A stretch of DNA of 20,890 nucleotides from a virus: the IMG/VR virus record IMGVR_UViG_3300025645_000562, positions 1 to 20,890 of that record; one strand, 5' to 3'. The translations under genes were made by a program, and so were the position numbers. Position 1 is the stretch's first letter; each line of letters begins with the position of its first letter. A model generated the notes under the pieces. The model was not told the DNA's origin, did not search any database, and saw nothing but the letters and a program-made list of their open reading frames with translations. This document shows positions 12,434 to 20,890 of this stretch, piece after piece.

Positions 12434-15004
12434 ATGCGGGTAATACAGTTCCAAACCAATTTCTCGGTTGGCGAGCTTGATCCGCTTATTCGTGCTAGAA
12501 CGGATCTACAGCAATATCAGAATGCCCTGGAAGAAGCTACGAATGTAATCATTCAGCCTCAAGGCGGGTTTCGTCGCCGTGATGGGCTTCAGTTCATCTA
12601 TGACTTTGGGGCTACGTTTACAGATTTTAAAATCATTCCCTTTGAGTTCAGCGTAAATGACAGCTATCTTTTAGTTCTGGTCAATCAAAGGATTTATGTT
12701 TTTAAGGCTGGAGTGCTGCAAACAAACATAAATGCCTCTGGCAATGATTATATTCCGGCCACTGATATAACTGCTGCTATGCTCGATGAGATTAACTACA
12801 CGCAGGCGGTTGATACGCTTATTCTCTGCCATGAGGATCTACAAACCAAACGCCTGGTGAGAAACAGCGATACGTCTTGGACGCTAGAAAACTTGCCTCT
12901 GACAAACTTGCCTCAGTACGCTTATGCGTTTGATACGCACCAGCCTAACTTTACCATTACGCCTAGCGCCACCACTGGTAATATTACAATTACGGCCTCA
13001 GCTGCAACGACAGACACAGGAACGGCTCAGGCTGGCGGTGCTGAAACAATTACTCTTAAATCCTCATCTAGCTTTAGCTCTGACGATCAGCCAAACGGAA
13101 TGTTTATTACTTTAACATCTGGTACTGGCTCAGGGCAAACGCGCCATGTTGAGGACTATGTTGCTTCCACAAAGGTTCTAACTGTTTATCCCGCCTGGAC
13201 TACAGCGCCAGACAACACAACAGGATACAAGGTTGAGCCATTTGCCGCTTCTGCTGTTGGCGAATATGCTCAGGTTATTAGCACCTTTGGCCGCGCTCGG
13301 TATGTGGAGTTTGTTTCCTCTACAGAAATGAAGGCTGTTGTTGAAGTAAACTTCTTTGATACCAGTGCTGTTACAGCCGGTAACTGGGAGAGTGAGCATG
13401 GCTATGAGGATGTGTGGTCAACTACAAGGGGCTGGGCTAAGTCTGCTGCATTCCACGAAGGGCGTTTGTACTTTGGTGGATCTAAGTCCAGGCAGAATAC
13501 GATCTGGGGATCTAATGTAATTAATTACTTTGACTTCAATCCTGGCACTGGTCTTGACGATGAGTCAGTTGAGGCAACGATTAACACAAACCAGCTTAAC
13601 AGCATTGTTAATTTGTTCTCAGGCAATGACTTGCGAATATTCACAACGGGCGGTGAGTTCGCTGTAATACAAACAAGCGATGATCCAATTACGCCATCGA
13701 GCTTTTTTATAAGACCACAAACCAGGCTCGGATCTAAGCCTGGTGTGCCTATCGAAGATTTAAACGGCGCGTCTGTCTTTATTCAAAGGCAGGGAAAATC
13801 TCTGAATGCGTTTCAGTTTGGCGATACAACAGCATCTTATCAGGTTCAGCCTCTTTCAGCTCTTAGCTCCCACTTGCTAAAGAACCCCGTTGATCTTGCA
13901 GCTCGTCGCGCAGCATCTACAGATGAGTCAGATCGCTTGTTTGTGGTGAATGGCACAGATGGCTCGATGGCTGTTTACTCTATTCTGGTTGGCCAGAACG
14001 TGATTGCGCCTAGTAGGTTTACAACTGACGGTGAGTTTATTGCTGTTGGTGTGGAAATTTCAGACGTTTATACAATCGTTAAAGCTCCTGTTATGGATTG
14101 GAATACAACCAATGGGCTTGCTGCAGCAATAAACGAAATCGCTGCCGGTACAAAGGACGCATCTGACGGTGGTGTATATGCTTGGTTGCTGGAGACTGTT
14201 GACTCCTACCCAAGAGCAGATCTCGGTAAGAACGGCGCTGTCGGAACTTTGGATGCTGGGTTTTGGGAATCATATGGCAACGGCACATCTACAATAACCA
14301 TTAATGCAAATGGTGACGTTACTTTGATTAGAATTGTTTATGGGCCAGGCCCGACAACGATTTCTTTTACTGATGTAACAAGTAATAATTATATCTATGC
14401 CAGAATATTATTGTTTGTTGGCGCATTCTGGGATGCTCATGCTGCCGGTGATTCATGGGTAAGTAGCTATATTACAAACACTTATCATCTGCAAAAGTTT
14501 AATCCAAATCTTACTTTAGATAGATCTGTGTCCGGAGGGGCTGCTGGAGAAGTTACCAGCACTGGGCTTAGAGATAGAATTGTTAAGATTATACGCGATG
14601 GCGTGATTGATGGCACTAAGGTTGCAAGTCACGATGGCCGTGTGGACTTTGCAACGGCTTCAACTACATCCTTCGTTGCTGGGCTTGATTATACGGTGAC
14701 AGCCAAAACAATGCCAGCCGAGCCGACTTTATCCTCTGGATCTGTTCAAGGGTTCAAGAAAAGGATCATCCAGGTTGATGCAATCGTCAATGGCACTCAG
14801 AATATGACAATCAACGGCAAGCAAGTTCCGTTTAGAAACCTTGGCGAGAATGTTTTAGACAAACCTGTTGATCCATTTACCGGCACTAAAACCGTTCACG
14901 GCTTGCTGGGCTATAGTGGAACCGGACAAATAACTGTAAGTCAGAATGTGCCGTTGGCAATGACCGTTCTAGGCTTAGAATATCGTTTAAGCGTGGGGAA
15001 TTGA
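12434..15004 (+). CDS. Tail nozzle/tubular protein B-like (T7 gp12-like), with inserted domains
   Basis: An 856-residue protein. The N-terminus, FSVGELDPLIRARTDLQQYQ...IIQPQGGFRRRDG, is the conserved start of the gp12-like tail tube family. Residues about 172-268 form a beta module with AGGAETITLKSSSSF and TSGTGSGQTRHVEDY, a pattern seen in other phage tail proteins. A core follows (AFHEGRLYFGGSKSRQNTIWGSN; FSGNDLRIFTTGGEFAV; VFIQRQGKSLNAF). In relatives as I recall them, 'DVYTIVKR..' runs straight into 'YxxEKFDDDLTLDS'. Here DVYTIVKA (544-551) and YHLQKFNPNLTLDRSV (from 684) are separated by about 130 extra residues. The C-terminus (GLDYTVTAKTMP...KKRI) is conserved again. AAGG seven bases before the ATG supports the start. 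Confidence 0.85.
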   Translation: MRVIQFQTNFSVGELDPLIRARTDLQQYQNALEEATNVIIQPQGGFRRRDGLQFIYDFGATFTDFKIIPFEFSVNDSYLLVLVNQRIYVFKAGVLQTNINASGNDYIPATDITAAMLDEINYTQAVDTLILCHEDLQTKRLVRNSDTSWTLENLPLTNLPQYAYAFDTHQPNFTITPSATTGNITITASAATTDTGTAQAGGAETITLKSSSSFSSDDQPNGMFITLTSGTGSGQTRHVEDYVASTKVLTVYPAWTTAPDNTTGYKVEPFAASAVGEYAQVISTFGRARYVEFVSSTEMKAVVEVNFFDTSAVTAGNWESEHGYEDVWSTTRGWAKSAAFHEGRLYFGGSKSRQNTIWGSNVINYFDFNPGTGLDDESVEATINTNQLNSIVNLFSGNDLRIFTTGGEFAVIQTSDDPITPSSFFIRPQTRLGSKPGVPIEDLNGASVFIQRQGKSLNAFQFGDTTASYQVQPLSALSSHLLKNPVDLAARRAASTDESDRLFVVNGTDGSMAVYSILVGQNVIAPSRFTTDGEFIAVGVEISDVYTIVKAPVMDWNTTNGLAAAINEIAAGTKDASDGGVYAWLLETVDSYPRADLGKNGAVGTLDAGFWESYGNGTSTITINANGDVTLIRIVYGPGPTTISFTDVTSNNYIYARILLFVGAFWDAHAAGDSWVSSYITNTYHLQKFNPNLTLDRSVSGGAAGEVTSTGLRDRIVKIIRDGVIDGTKVASHDGRVDFATASTTSFVAGLDYTVTAKTMPAEPTLSSGSVQGFKKRIIQVDAIVNGTQNMTINGKQVPFRNLGENVLDKPVDPFTGTKTVHGLLGYSGTGQITVSQNVPLAMTVLGLEYRLSVGN

Positions 15005-15005
15005 T

Positions 15006-15464
15006 ATGGCTGTTTTAGCTCCATTAGTAACCAGTGGTGGCTTTCAGCTTGCTATGGCTGGAGTTTCTGCTGCTGGATCAATAGCTGCGGGTAATGCTCA
15101 GCGCAGGCAATATGAAGAACAAGCCAGGCAAGCAGAGCTTCGCGGCAGATCTGAGGCACTTGCGTACAAGCAAAAGGGCGTTGATGCCTTGCGCAATCTC
15201 AATCAAACGCTTGCGGCTATTATTGCTCGTTCTGCTGTTGGAGCCGATCCCACATCTGGGTCTGCTGCTACCTTGCAAAAGTTTGCAACAGGTGAAGGCG
15301 TTAGAGAGTTTAATGTTGCTGCTGACAATGCAGTTATGGCTCTTGGTCAGGCAAGCACACAAGCTGGCATTTACAAACAAGCGGGGCAAGCAGCTCAGTT
15401 AAGCTCTTATGTTGGCGCTGCCGGTACGCTTGGACAGGGCGCATATAGATACGGACAATTATAG
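15006..15464 (+). CDS. Internal virion/ejection protein (T7 gp14-like)
   Basis: A 152-residue protein with an N-terminal hydrophobic stretch (FQLAMAGVSAAGSIAAG, about 13-29), then a long Ala/Gln/Arg helix (AQRRQYEEQARQAELRGRSEAL) and the segment IIARSAVGADPTSGSAATLQ. This matches the gp14-like family in podovirus-like phages ('R.(A).A(S)G(V).P.SGSA'), which in T7 forms an outer-membrane channel during DNA ejection. Location between the nozzle gene and the next large ejection gene fits. It starts one base after the nozzle stop. Confidence 0.82.
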   Translation: MAVLAPLVTSGGFQLAMAGVSAAGSIAAGNAQRRQYEEQARQAELRGRSEALAYKQKGVDALRNLNQTLAAIIARSAVGADPTSGSAATLQKFATGEGVREFNVAADNAVMALGQASTQAGIYKQAGQAAQLSSYVGAAGTLGQGAYRYGQL

Positions 15465-15472
15465 GTTAAGAC

Positions 15473-17839
15473 ATGGCTATCCTTCCCAGATATCAGCGCA
15501 TCGGCTTACAGACCAGACAGCCGCAACAGATGGACTTTGCGGCTACGCGTGAGCAGGCAAGGCTTGGCCAGACCATTTCTCAGCAAGTAGATCGTATGTC
15601 AGACTTTGCCTTTAAACAGGCCGCTCAAGCAGCGGAATTGCGAGGTCAGGAGCGTGTGCGCGAAGAAGGCGCTTTGCCTACCCTACAAGCACTACAAGAG
15701 GCCGGTGGGCCTACTACAATAGCAGAACGCGCTGCATTTGATGCTGCTAATCGGATTGCTGTTATTGAGATTGAAAGCCTGGCGAAACAAGACATGCAAA
15801 ATCTTGTTCGTGAAGCTGACAAAGGCAATATGTCTATGCCTGCGTTTGAGGCGTCTATGGCAGATATTCAAGATGGCTACGCTGCCTCTATGCAGGCGGT
15901 TGATCCGGTTGCTGCTGGTGTTCTGTCTGCTCGTTTAGGTGATAGTGCAATGACCTATCAGGGCAGATATTCTGATATTGCATTTAAAAAAGCTGAAGCT
16001 GCTGCAAAAGAGCGTGTAACTCAGATCGTTTCTGTTAGCTCTCAGGAAATACTTGATAGCGCAATACAGCCAGATGCAACAAGAGAAACCATCGAGGCTG
16101 CTGGTGCAAAGCTATTAGAAACTCAGTTAGAGCTTGGCGTAAAGGAAGAAAACGCTCGCAGGGTTGTTGACGCAACGCTCAAGCAAGCTGTTAGGCAAAA
16201 CCGCTTATATCTGTATGATAATGCAGATGGTATCGCCGCAAAGCAGGAATTGCTGAAGGAATATGAAGAGAATCCTCTGCCTGGTTATACCTATGAGCAG
16301 AATAGATCCTTTATGATCTCGCTCGACAACAATCTAAAGTCTGAAGTTAATCGTGCGCAACAGCAATCTCTCAGTGAATTAAATAATGCTATAACCGTCC
16401 TTGGAGTTACTGGCGAAGCGCCAGAGGGCTATGAGATTGACGAGGGTGCGATTGATGACATCTTCCCACCAGAGCAAGCTGCCGCTTACAAAGAGGCATG
16501 GGCTGATGCAAATGAAGATGTTCTTAATCGTGGCGCTCTATCAAATATGTCACCGGCTCGCGCTGAAGAAATAACACAAGAACTACTTGCTGAGGTAAGC
16601 ACATCCCCAGATTCCACCAAAGCTGCGAAACGTCACATTGAATGGGTGGAGGCTGTTGCCAATAGGAGTGATGCACTTAAAAAAGATTCGGGGCTTTTTT
16701 TGGCTCAGACAAATAAATCTGTTGCTGGAATGATTGAGGACATTCAACGCGTGATAGCCGATGGAGACATTGGCCTCGCAGCAGAGGGAATTTTAATGCT
16801 TAATGATATGGTTCAAATTGCATTTGATAACTTGGAAACTCCTCCAGCCCAAAGAAATATAATGCCAAAGGCTTTTGCCTCTCAAATGGTGAATATCATT
16901 CAAAACCTTGAAGCAGATATTGCGCCTGGCGTGTTTTCTGAAATTACATCTATTCTTGGAGATGTTGCGCCTAAATTTATTGAAGAACTGAGGGCGCAAG
17001 GAATGCGTCCAGAATATGTGCAATCATTGTACATAAACGATGTTAATATTCAAAAAGAACTTTTAGAAATATCTGGTCGAAATATAGAAGATATTAAGGT
17101 TAGCATGGAGCCTGCCGATATAAACGACACCAGAAGAGCAATTAACATGCTTGTTGCAGATTATCGTGAGGGCTTTATGGCTGGTGGCGGTAATATTGGC
17201 GAGCAGATATTTAATGAACAATATATGGTTATTGAAAAACTGGCTCTAACCAGGCTTAAAGACGGATATAAACCTATTGATGCTGCCGAGCATTCTGTTG
17301 CCGACATTATAAAAGAGTTCGATCAGGTGGTTCTTAACAGGCAGGGCAAATATGTAATTCCATTTGAATTTGATGCCGTGGTTATAGAGCAAAATGCGTC
17401 TATGTTTTTTAATGAGCAAGTTCTTAAAATGCTTGACTTACAGCCACTAGATTCCTCAATAGATCCTGATTTTGTTGATGAGGCCATAAGTATTGCTGCA
17501 ATTTCTAGCAACGGAATGTGGCTAAACAATAGCACCGGAGACGGTCTAACTTTGCACTATTCAGTCAATGATGAATTGCTTCCCGTTCTCAGCAGGGATG
17601 GATCTGAATATGAAGTTAAATTCTCAGAAATGTCTCGAATACTTAATGAGATGTATGCGAAAACTCCAGAAGGTACGGGCGATCTTGATGAGGCGGCGGG
17701 TTATTTGAGGGAAAGCAGAAAGATAATTAGAGAGCAAACGGGTGTAGGTCGCGCGCCCCTTCAAGTCGAGATAGATGAGGCGGCTGGGTTTGCTGCTGAA
17801 TCAGAAGCGTTTGCTACCGGAGCCAGGACAACAGAATGA
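15473..17839 (+). CDS. Internal virion/ejection protein (T7 gp15-like position)
   Basis: A 788-residue, mostly helical, Gln/Ala/Glu-rich protein with no signal peptide or membrane segment and no Cys-rich motif. The N-terminus (RYQRIGLQTRQPQQMDFAATREQARLGQTISQQVDRMSDFAFKQAAQAAELRGQE) resembles the start of long helical virion proteins encoded after the gp14-like gene in podovirus-like phages. Length (T7 gp15 is 747 aa) and gene order make it the likely gp15 counterpart, forming a periplasmic tunnel with the following protein. I see no sequence identity to T7 gp15 itself. The next gene overlaps its stop (ATGA, 17836-17839). Confidence 0.72.
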   Translation: MAILPRYQRIGLQTRQPQQMDFAATREQARLGQTISQQVDRMSDFAFKQAAQAAELRGQERVREEGALPTLQALQEAGGPTTIAERAAFDAANRIAVIEIESLAKQDMQNLVREADKGNMSMPAFEASMADIQDGYAASMQAVDPVAAGVLSARLGDSAMTYQGRYSDIAFKKAEAAAKERVTQIVSVSSQEILDSAIQPDATRETIEAAGAKLLETQLELGVKEENARRVVDATLKQAVRQNRLYLYDNADGIAAKQELLKEYEENPLPGYTYEQNRSFMISLDNNLKSEVNRAQQQSLSELNNAITVLGVTGEAPEGYEIDEGAIDDIFPPEQAAAYKEAWADANEDVLNRGALSNMSPARAEEITQELLAEVSTSPDSTKAAKRHIEWVEAVANRSDALKKDSGLFLAQTNKSVAGMIEDIQRVIADGDIGLAAEGILMLNDMVQIAFDNLETPPAQRNIMPKAFASQMVNIIQNLEADIAPGVFSEITSILGDVAPKFIEELRAQGMRPEYVQSLYINDVNIQKELLEISGRNIEDIKVSMEPADINDTRRAINMLVADYREGFMAGGGNIGEQIFNEQYMVIEKLALTRLKDGYKPIDAAEHSVADIIKEFDQVVLNRQGKYVIPFEFDAVVIEQNASMFFNEQVLKMLDLQPLDSSIDPDFVDEAISIAAISSNGMWLNNSTGDGLTLHYSVNDELLPVLSRDGSEYEVKFSEMSRILNEMYAKTPEGTGDLDEAAGYLRESRKIIREQTGVGRAPLQVEIDEAAGFAAESEAFATGARTTE

Positions 17840-19692
17840 GAGCTAGACCGCTCATAACGGAGAACAGGGTTGCTCGCTTAACTGCCGGAGATGATATTCG
17901 CGTTTCTCTGGGTCGTGCTGTGACTGAGATGGCCGGTACGCCAATGACCGGCACGTTGATTTCTCGTGCATTCCAGCAGGGTCAAGCGGCAACAACAGCA
18001 CTTACTGAAGATCAGCGCGAACAGTTTGCACAAGCAGAGCGTGATCGTCGCAATCTGCAAGCCGCTATTGAGTACGACTTGGATACAACAACAGATCCAA
18101 CCCAACGCGAAGAGCTGCTTTCTAAGCTCGATGGCCTATACCAGGAAAGCCAGGGCCAAAAAGATGCACTGCTTCAGCAAAGCATTGATGAAGGCAGAAT
18201 GGCAGAGCCAGAAGATCTTAACGATATGTACGATGGGATTGTAACATTTACAGAGCGAACCTCTATTGAGGAAGCTAGGCTTATTGCTGAAGGTAAAAAA
18301 GAAGAGATGATGCGCAATGCTATTATCTCTCGCAGCCCAACGGGGTTTGTGCCTAGCGTTGCCAAGTTTGGTGGCGGTATGCTGGCAATGGCGACAGATC
18401 CGGTTGAAGTCGCCACAATGTTTATTCCTTTCGTTGGTCAGGCTGGAAGGGCCAGGTCGATTGCTAGATTTGGTCGTGTAGGTGGCAGAGCAAGGGTCGG
18501 AGCCATAGAGGGTACTGCCGGTGCCTTGCTCACTGAGCCACTATATTATGGCCTCTCAAGAGATCAGCAGCTTGACTACACAATGGGCGAGGCTCTGCTG
18601 AATGTTGGCGCTGGGCTGTTTCTAGGTGGAGGTATTGGCACTGTTGCTGGAATGCTTGCTCGCGCTGATGTAGATGCTGAGGTTGTAGTCAGGGCTTCTG
18701 AGCCAGAGGCTCCTGTTCGTACTGATGTTGTGCCTATTGAGTTTCCCCCGCGTATGACTGAGGCCGAAGCGATGGCCAAGGCTGATCGTGTCGTAAAGCA
18801 AACTCGTGAGATGTATGGTGTTACTGGCGGTCGCGTTACATACGAAACTGCGGTTCGCCAGCTCGTAACGGATCAAAGTGTAAATGTTGCAATAGTTTTG
18901 CCTAAAGCTGTTAAAAGGCCGCAAACCCTAAGCGATTTCATTCGCGCTCGTGGTGGTATAAATGACCAAGATCCAGTGTTTAGGGGTGAATTTAAAAATA
19001 TTGGCTATGGCGCTAGGGCTGGTTATTTCAATAGCTCAGGCAACATGGTTAATGGCATCAGCAACTCAAAGACAGATACTAATGCTGATGGCATGGCTGA
19101 GATGGCATTTGAGGCTGGGTTTCTGCCAGAAAGAAATGCAAATGCTTTAATAGAAGCGGTTAAAGAGGAAAGCAGAGGAAACTTTGTGTTTGCTCGTGAG
19201 GACATGGATCAAGCAGAGGCTTGGCGCGCATACCATAAGAGCAAAGATGATCGTGAGAGAGAGCTTTCTCATCGCTCGGACATACGCGCAGAGCTTGAGG
19301 CCTTGGGCGCTCGTGACATTACCGATGAAGAGATTGCGCTTATTTCGCAAGAAATGGCTCAGAACGATATAGATGTAATGCCAGCATTTGAAAGCGTGAC
19401 CGGTCGAGTGATGGATACGCAAGCAGAAATGGCCGCGCGTCACGGGCTTGATATTCACAACGATCCTCTTGCTGACTTCGATGCTGCTGCACGTTTTGAT
19501 CGTGTAGGTGATGACATTGAACTTGATGAGCCAATCGCGCAAGAAGAGGCAATCATTGCTCAGATGCGTCAGGATGGTGAGCTTACACCAGATCAGATCA
19601 AGCAGCTCGATGAGATAGAACAAATAGATGCTCAGGCCCAGGCGTATGTTGAGGTCACTGAAGCTGTAACCGTTTGCGTGGCGAGGTCATAA
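17836..19692 (+). CDS. Large ejection protein, N-terminal component (T7 gp16-like position)
   Basis: A 618-residue protein. Residues 57-160 are a charged coiled coil. Residues about 172-205 and 224-275 are hydrophobic and Gly-rich (FGGGMLAMATDPVEVATMFIPF; ALLNVGAGLFLGGGIGTVAG) and could enter the host membrane, as in gp16-like ejection proteins. Residues about 365-460, LSDFIRARGGIN...EMAFEAGFLPE, resemble a domain I know from large polyvalent and internal virion proteins of podovirus-like phages ('FLR..GG..DEGGEL...(A/W)EAGYF'). The end, VEVTEAVTVCVARS, stops abruptly at TAA, whose last base starts the next gene (TAATG). In relatives the two may be one polypeptide; the split is discussed as a finding. 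Confidence 0.72.
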   Translation: MRARPLITENRVARLTAGDDIRVSLGRAVTEMAGTPMTGTLISRAFQQGQAATTALTEDQREQFAQAERDRRNLQAAIEYDLDTTTDPTQREELLSKLDGLYQESQGQKDALLQQSIDEGRMAEPEDLNDMYDGIVTFTERTSIEEARLIAEGKKEEMMRNAIISRSPTGFVPSVAKFGGGMLAMATDPVEVATMFIPFVGQAGRARSIARFGRVGGRARVGAIEGTAGALLTEPLYYGLSRDQQLDYTMGEALLNVGAGLFLGGGIGTVAGMLARADVDAEVVVRASEPEAPVRTDVVPIEFPPRMTEAEAMAKADRVVKQTREMYGVTGGRVTYETAVRQLVTDQSVNVAIVLPKAVKRPQTLSDFIRARGGINDQDPVFRGEFKNIGYGARAGYFNSSGNMVNGISNSKTDTNADGMAEMAFEAGFLPERNANALIEAVKEESRGNFVFAREDMDQAEAWRAYHKSKDDRERELSHRSDIRAELEALGARDITDEEIALISQEMAQNDIDVMPAFESVTGRVMDTQAEMAARHGLDIHNDPLADFDAAARFDRVGDDIELDEPIAQEEAIIAQMRQDGELTPDQIKQLDEIEQIDAQAQAYVEVTEAVTVCVARS

Positions 19693-20890
19693 TGGCAGAT
19701 TGTTTAAAGATTGCTGATGAAGCCAACAAAGGCCGGTTGAGCGATGATGGGCTTGATGAGATCCTGACAGAGCTAAACGCTGAGAAGAAGGCTCGGCAAG
19801 CTGCTGGTGCTTTGGATCAGATCGAATCTGCTATCTTTGAGCGTGGATTGCTGATTGCAAAAGAGGCAGAGATTGCCAAGAAGATCGAAAAGCGCAATCG
19901 GTACATGAATATTCTCAAAGAGCAGAAGCTAATGGCTCTAGCAGAACGCGCTGATGAAATGACCGGCGACCCATCTCTCGGCCTAGAGGCTGCTCTTGTT
20001 GGTGTGAATGCGCCGTTTGAGGGGGCTGCTCGATCCGTTGACTCAATAACTGGTGCGCTTGTAAATTCATACGCTGGCGGCATGATTGCGGATCTAAAAA
20101 AAGCTGGCCTGCTTACAAAGTTTAATAATATGAAGGGCGACTTCGAGCGCCAGGTTGCTAATGTTCTTGGCGATCTTAACCTTAAAACGCCGGTCGGTGT
20201 TGCTGAGGCATCTGCGGATGCTAAGGCAATGGGCAAGATATTGTTTAAATATCAACGCGCCGCTCTTCAGAGGGAGAACCAGGCTGGATCTTACATAATG
20301 CTAAAGGAGGGTCGTGTTGTTCGAGCGAGCCACGATCAACGCAGATTGGTTAAGGTTGGGCCAGAGGAATGGAAGAACTACATTCGTGGCAAACTTGACT
20401 ATGAAAAGATGGGAATAGCTCCTGATCGGATAGAGGGATTTCTTGATAGCGCATATGAGGCAATTACAACGGGCATTCGCAAAGAGGGTGATCGTACTGA
20501 GATAAGCCTTGCGTTTAAGGGGCCAGGCAATCTCGCAAAGAAGGAAAGCGCCTCCGGTGTCTTTACCTTTAAAAGCCCAAATGACTGGTACGATTACGAC
20601 CAGAAGTTTGGCAAGGCTTCCTTGCGTGAATCATTTATGCAAGATATTCAGTCTTCTGCTCGCGCTACTGCTCTCATGGAAGTTCTTGGCACTAACCCTG
20701 AAGCAATGGTTGAGCGTGTTCAGAAGCGTCTTATGGAAAAGTATCGGGGCGATCCAAAGAAGCTAAGCAGAATTAAACGTGAAACTGCTGCTATAAATTT
20801 TGACGCAGCTCTTGCTGAAGTAACTGGAGATGTGAACATTGGCTCACATACTCCGCTTGCACGTTATATGCACTTCTATCGCTCTATTCA
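19692..20890 (+). CDS. Large ejection protein, second component (3' end outside window)
   Basis: An open frame of 399 codons runs from ATG 19692 to the right edge without a stop. GCGAGG (19681-19686) lies five bases before the ATG, inside the preceding gene. The protein begins MADCLKIADEANKGRLSDDG, with a long charged helical part (LDEILTELNAEKKARQ; AEIAKKIEKRNRYMNILKEQK). It then has GLEAALVGVNAPFEGAARSVDS, and a mixed region with KEGRVVRASHDQRRLVKVG and EEWKNYIRGKLDYEKMG. No catalytic motif is recognised in the visible part. Gene order and composition mark it as a virion-internal, gp16-like ejection protein. The family is usually above 1000 residues, so much may lie beyond the window. Confidence 0.75.
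   Translation, partial: MADCLKIADEANKGRLSDDGLDEILTELNAEKKARQAAGALDQIESAIFERGLLIAKEAEIAKKIEKRNRYMNILKEQKLMALAERADEMTGDPSLGLEAALVGVNAPFEGAARSVDSITGALVNSYAGGMIADLKKAGLLTKFNNMKGDFERQVANVLGDLNLKTPVGVAEASADAKAMGKILFKYQRAALQRENQAGSYIMLKEGRVVRASHDQRRLVKVGPEEWKNYIRGKLDYEKMGIAPDRIEGFLDSAYEAITTGIRKEGDRTEISLAFKGPGNLAKKESASGVFTFKSPNDWYDYDQKFGKASLRESFMQDIQSSARATALMEVLGTNPEAMVERVQKRLMEKYRGDPKKLSRIKRETAAINFDAALAEVTGDVNIGSHTPLARYMHFYRSI

Noticed and set aside
14087-14482. Diversity-generating-retroelement variable region in the tail protein insertion
   Set aside because: No reverse transcriptase, template repeat or second copy of this sequence is seen in the window, and the typical lectin-type variable-region ending is absent.
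19147-19623. A 158-codon minus-strand frame, and other minus-strand frames above 100 codons
   Set aside because: They lie opposite well-supported + strand genes, follow from codon bias of those genes, and have no ribosome site or family pattern.
1-20890. CRISPR array, tRNA gene, insertion sequence, integrase or attachment site
   Set aside because: I saw no spaced identical repeats, no cloverleaf with a CCA end, no transposase or recombinase motifs, and no flanking long repeats. Short or degenerate cases could be missed by eye.

Overview
The window is one uninterrupted block of a tailed-phage genome (or prophage), with every supported gene on the + strand. The late genes have the order and sequence features of a short-tailed (podovirus-like) phage: TerS, TerL, a T7 gp13-like protein, a 'head-to-tail connecting' portal, a Bbp19-like protein, scaffold, major capsid, a T7 gp11-like tail adaptor, a T7 gp12-like tail nozzle, then T7 gp14/15/16-like ejection proteins. 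Several tiny Lys/Arg-rich proteins are of types I associate with marine phages, and the small accessory proteins resemble those of phages of aquatic Alphaproteobacteria. The host assignment is only an inference. No integrase, repressor, lysis gene or polymerase lies in the window, so lifestyle cannot be decided.

Layout. 1-1566: replication module, with the C-terminal part of a phage replication initiator (its start is outside the window), a linked 182-aa protein and a winged-helix protein. 1567-1819: non-coding gap with inverted repeats and a C-rich tract; the base skew of the + strand flips here (A/C-rich to the left, G/T-rich to the right). 1820-2774: five tiny genes, two of them only 25 and 52 codons. 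2775-3502: a DPPF-type DNA methyltransferase flanked by non-coding gaps that share short repeats. 3503-4919: an SSB-tailed small protein, a Cys-cluster protein, TerS, and a zinc-finger-like protein. 4912-9494: TerL, gp13-like protein, four small basic proteins, portal. 9491-11768: Bbp19-like protein, scaffold, major capsid, small post-capsid protein. 11815-20890: tail adaptor, nozzle, and ejection proteins, the last open at the right edge.

The genes form near-continuous, translationally coupled operons with many ATGA, TAATG and TGATG junctions. The scaffold-capsid gap (10512-10679) is an exception: it is GC-rich and can fold, by hand pairing, into a multi-branched RNA with a 12-bp closing stem and two adjacent hairpins, just ahead of a strong Shine-Dalgarno for the capsid gene. 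The capsid unit ends in a GC-rich hairpin with a TTCG loop.

The observations I consider most worth following are the structured capsid leader, the sharp strand-asymmetry switch that suggests a replication origin beside the initiator genes, the iteron-like repeats inside the initiator gene, the repeat-flanked methyltransferase, and an apparent insertion of about 130 residues in the tail nozzle protein.
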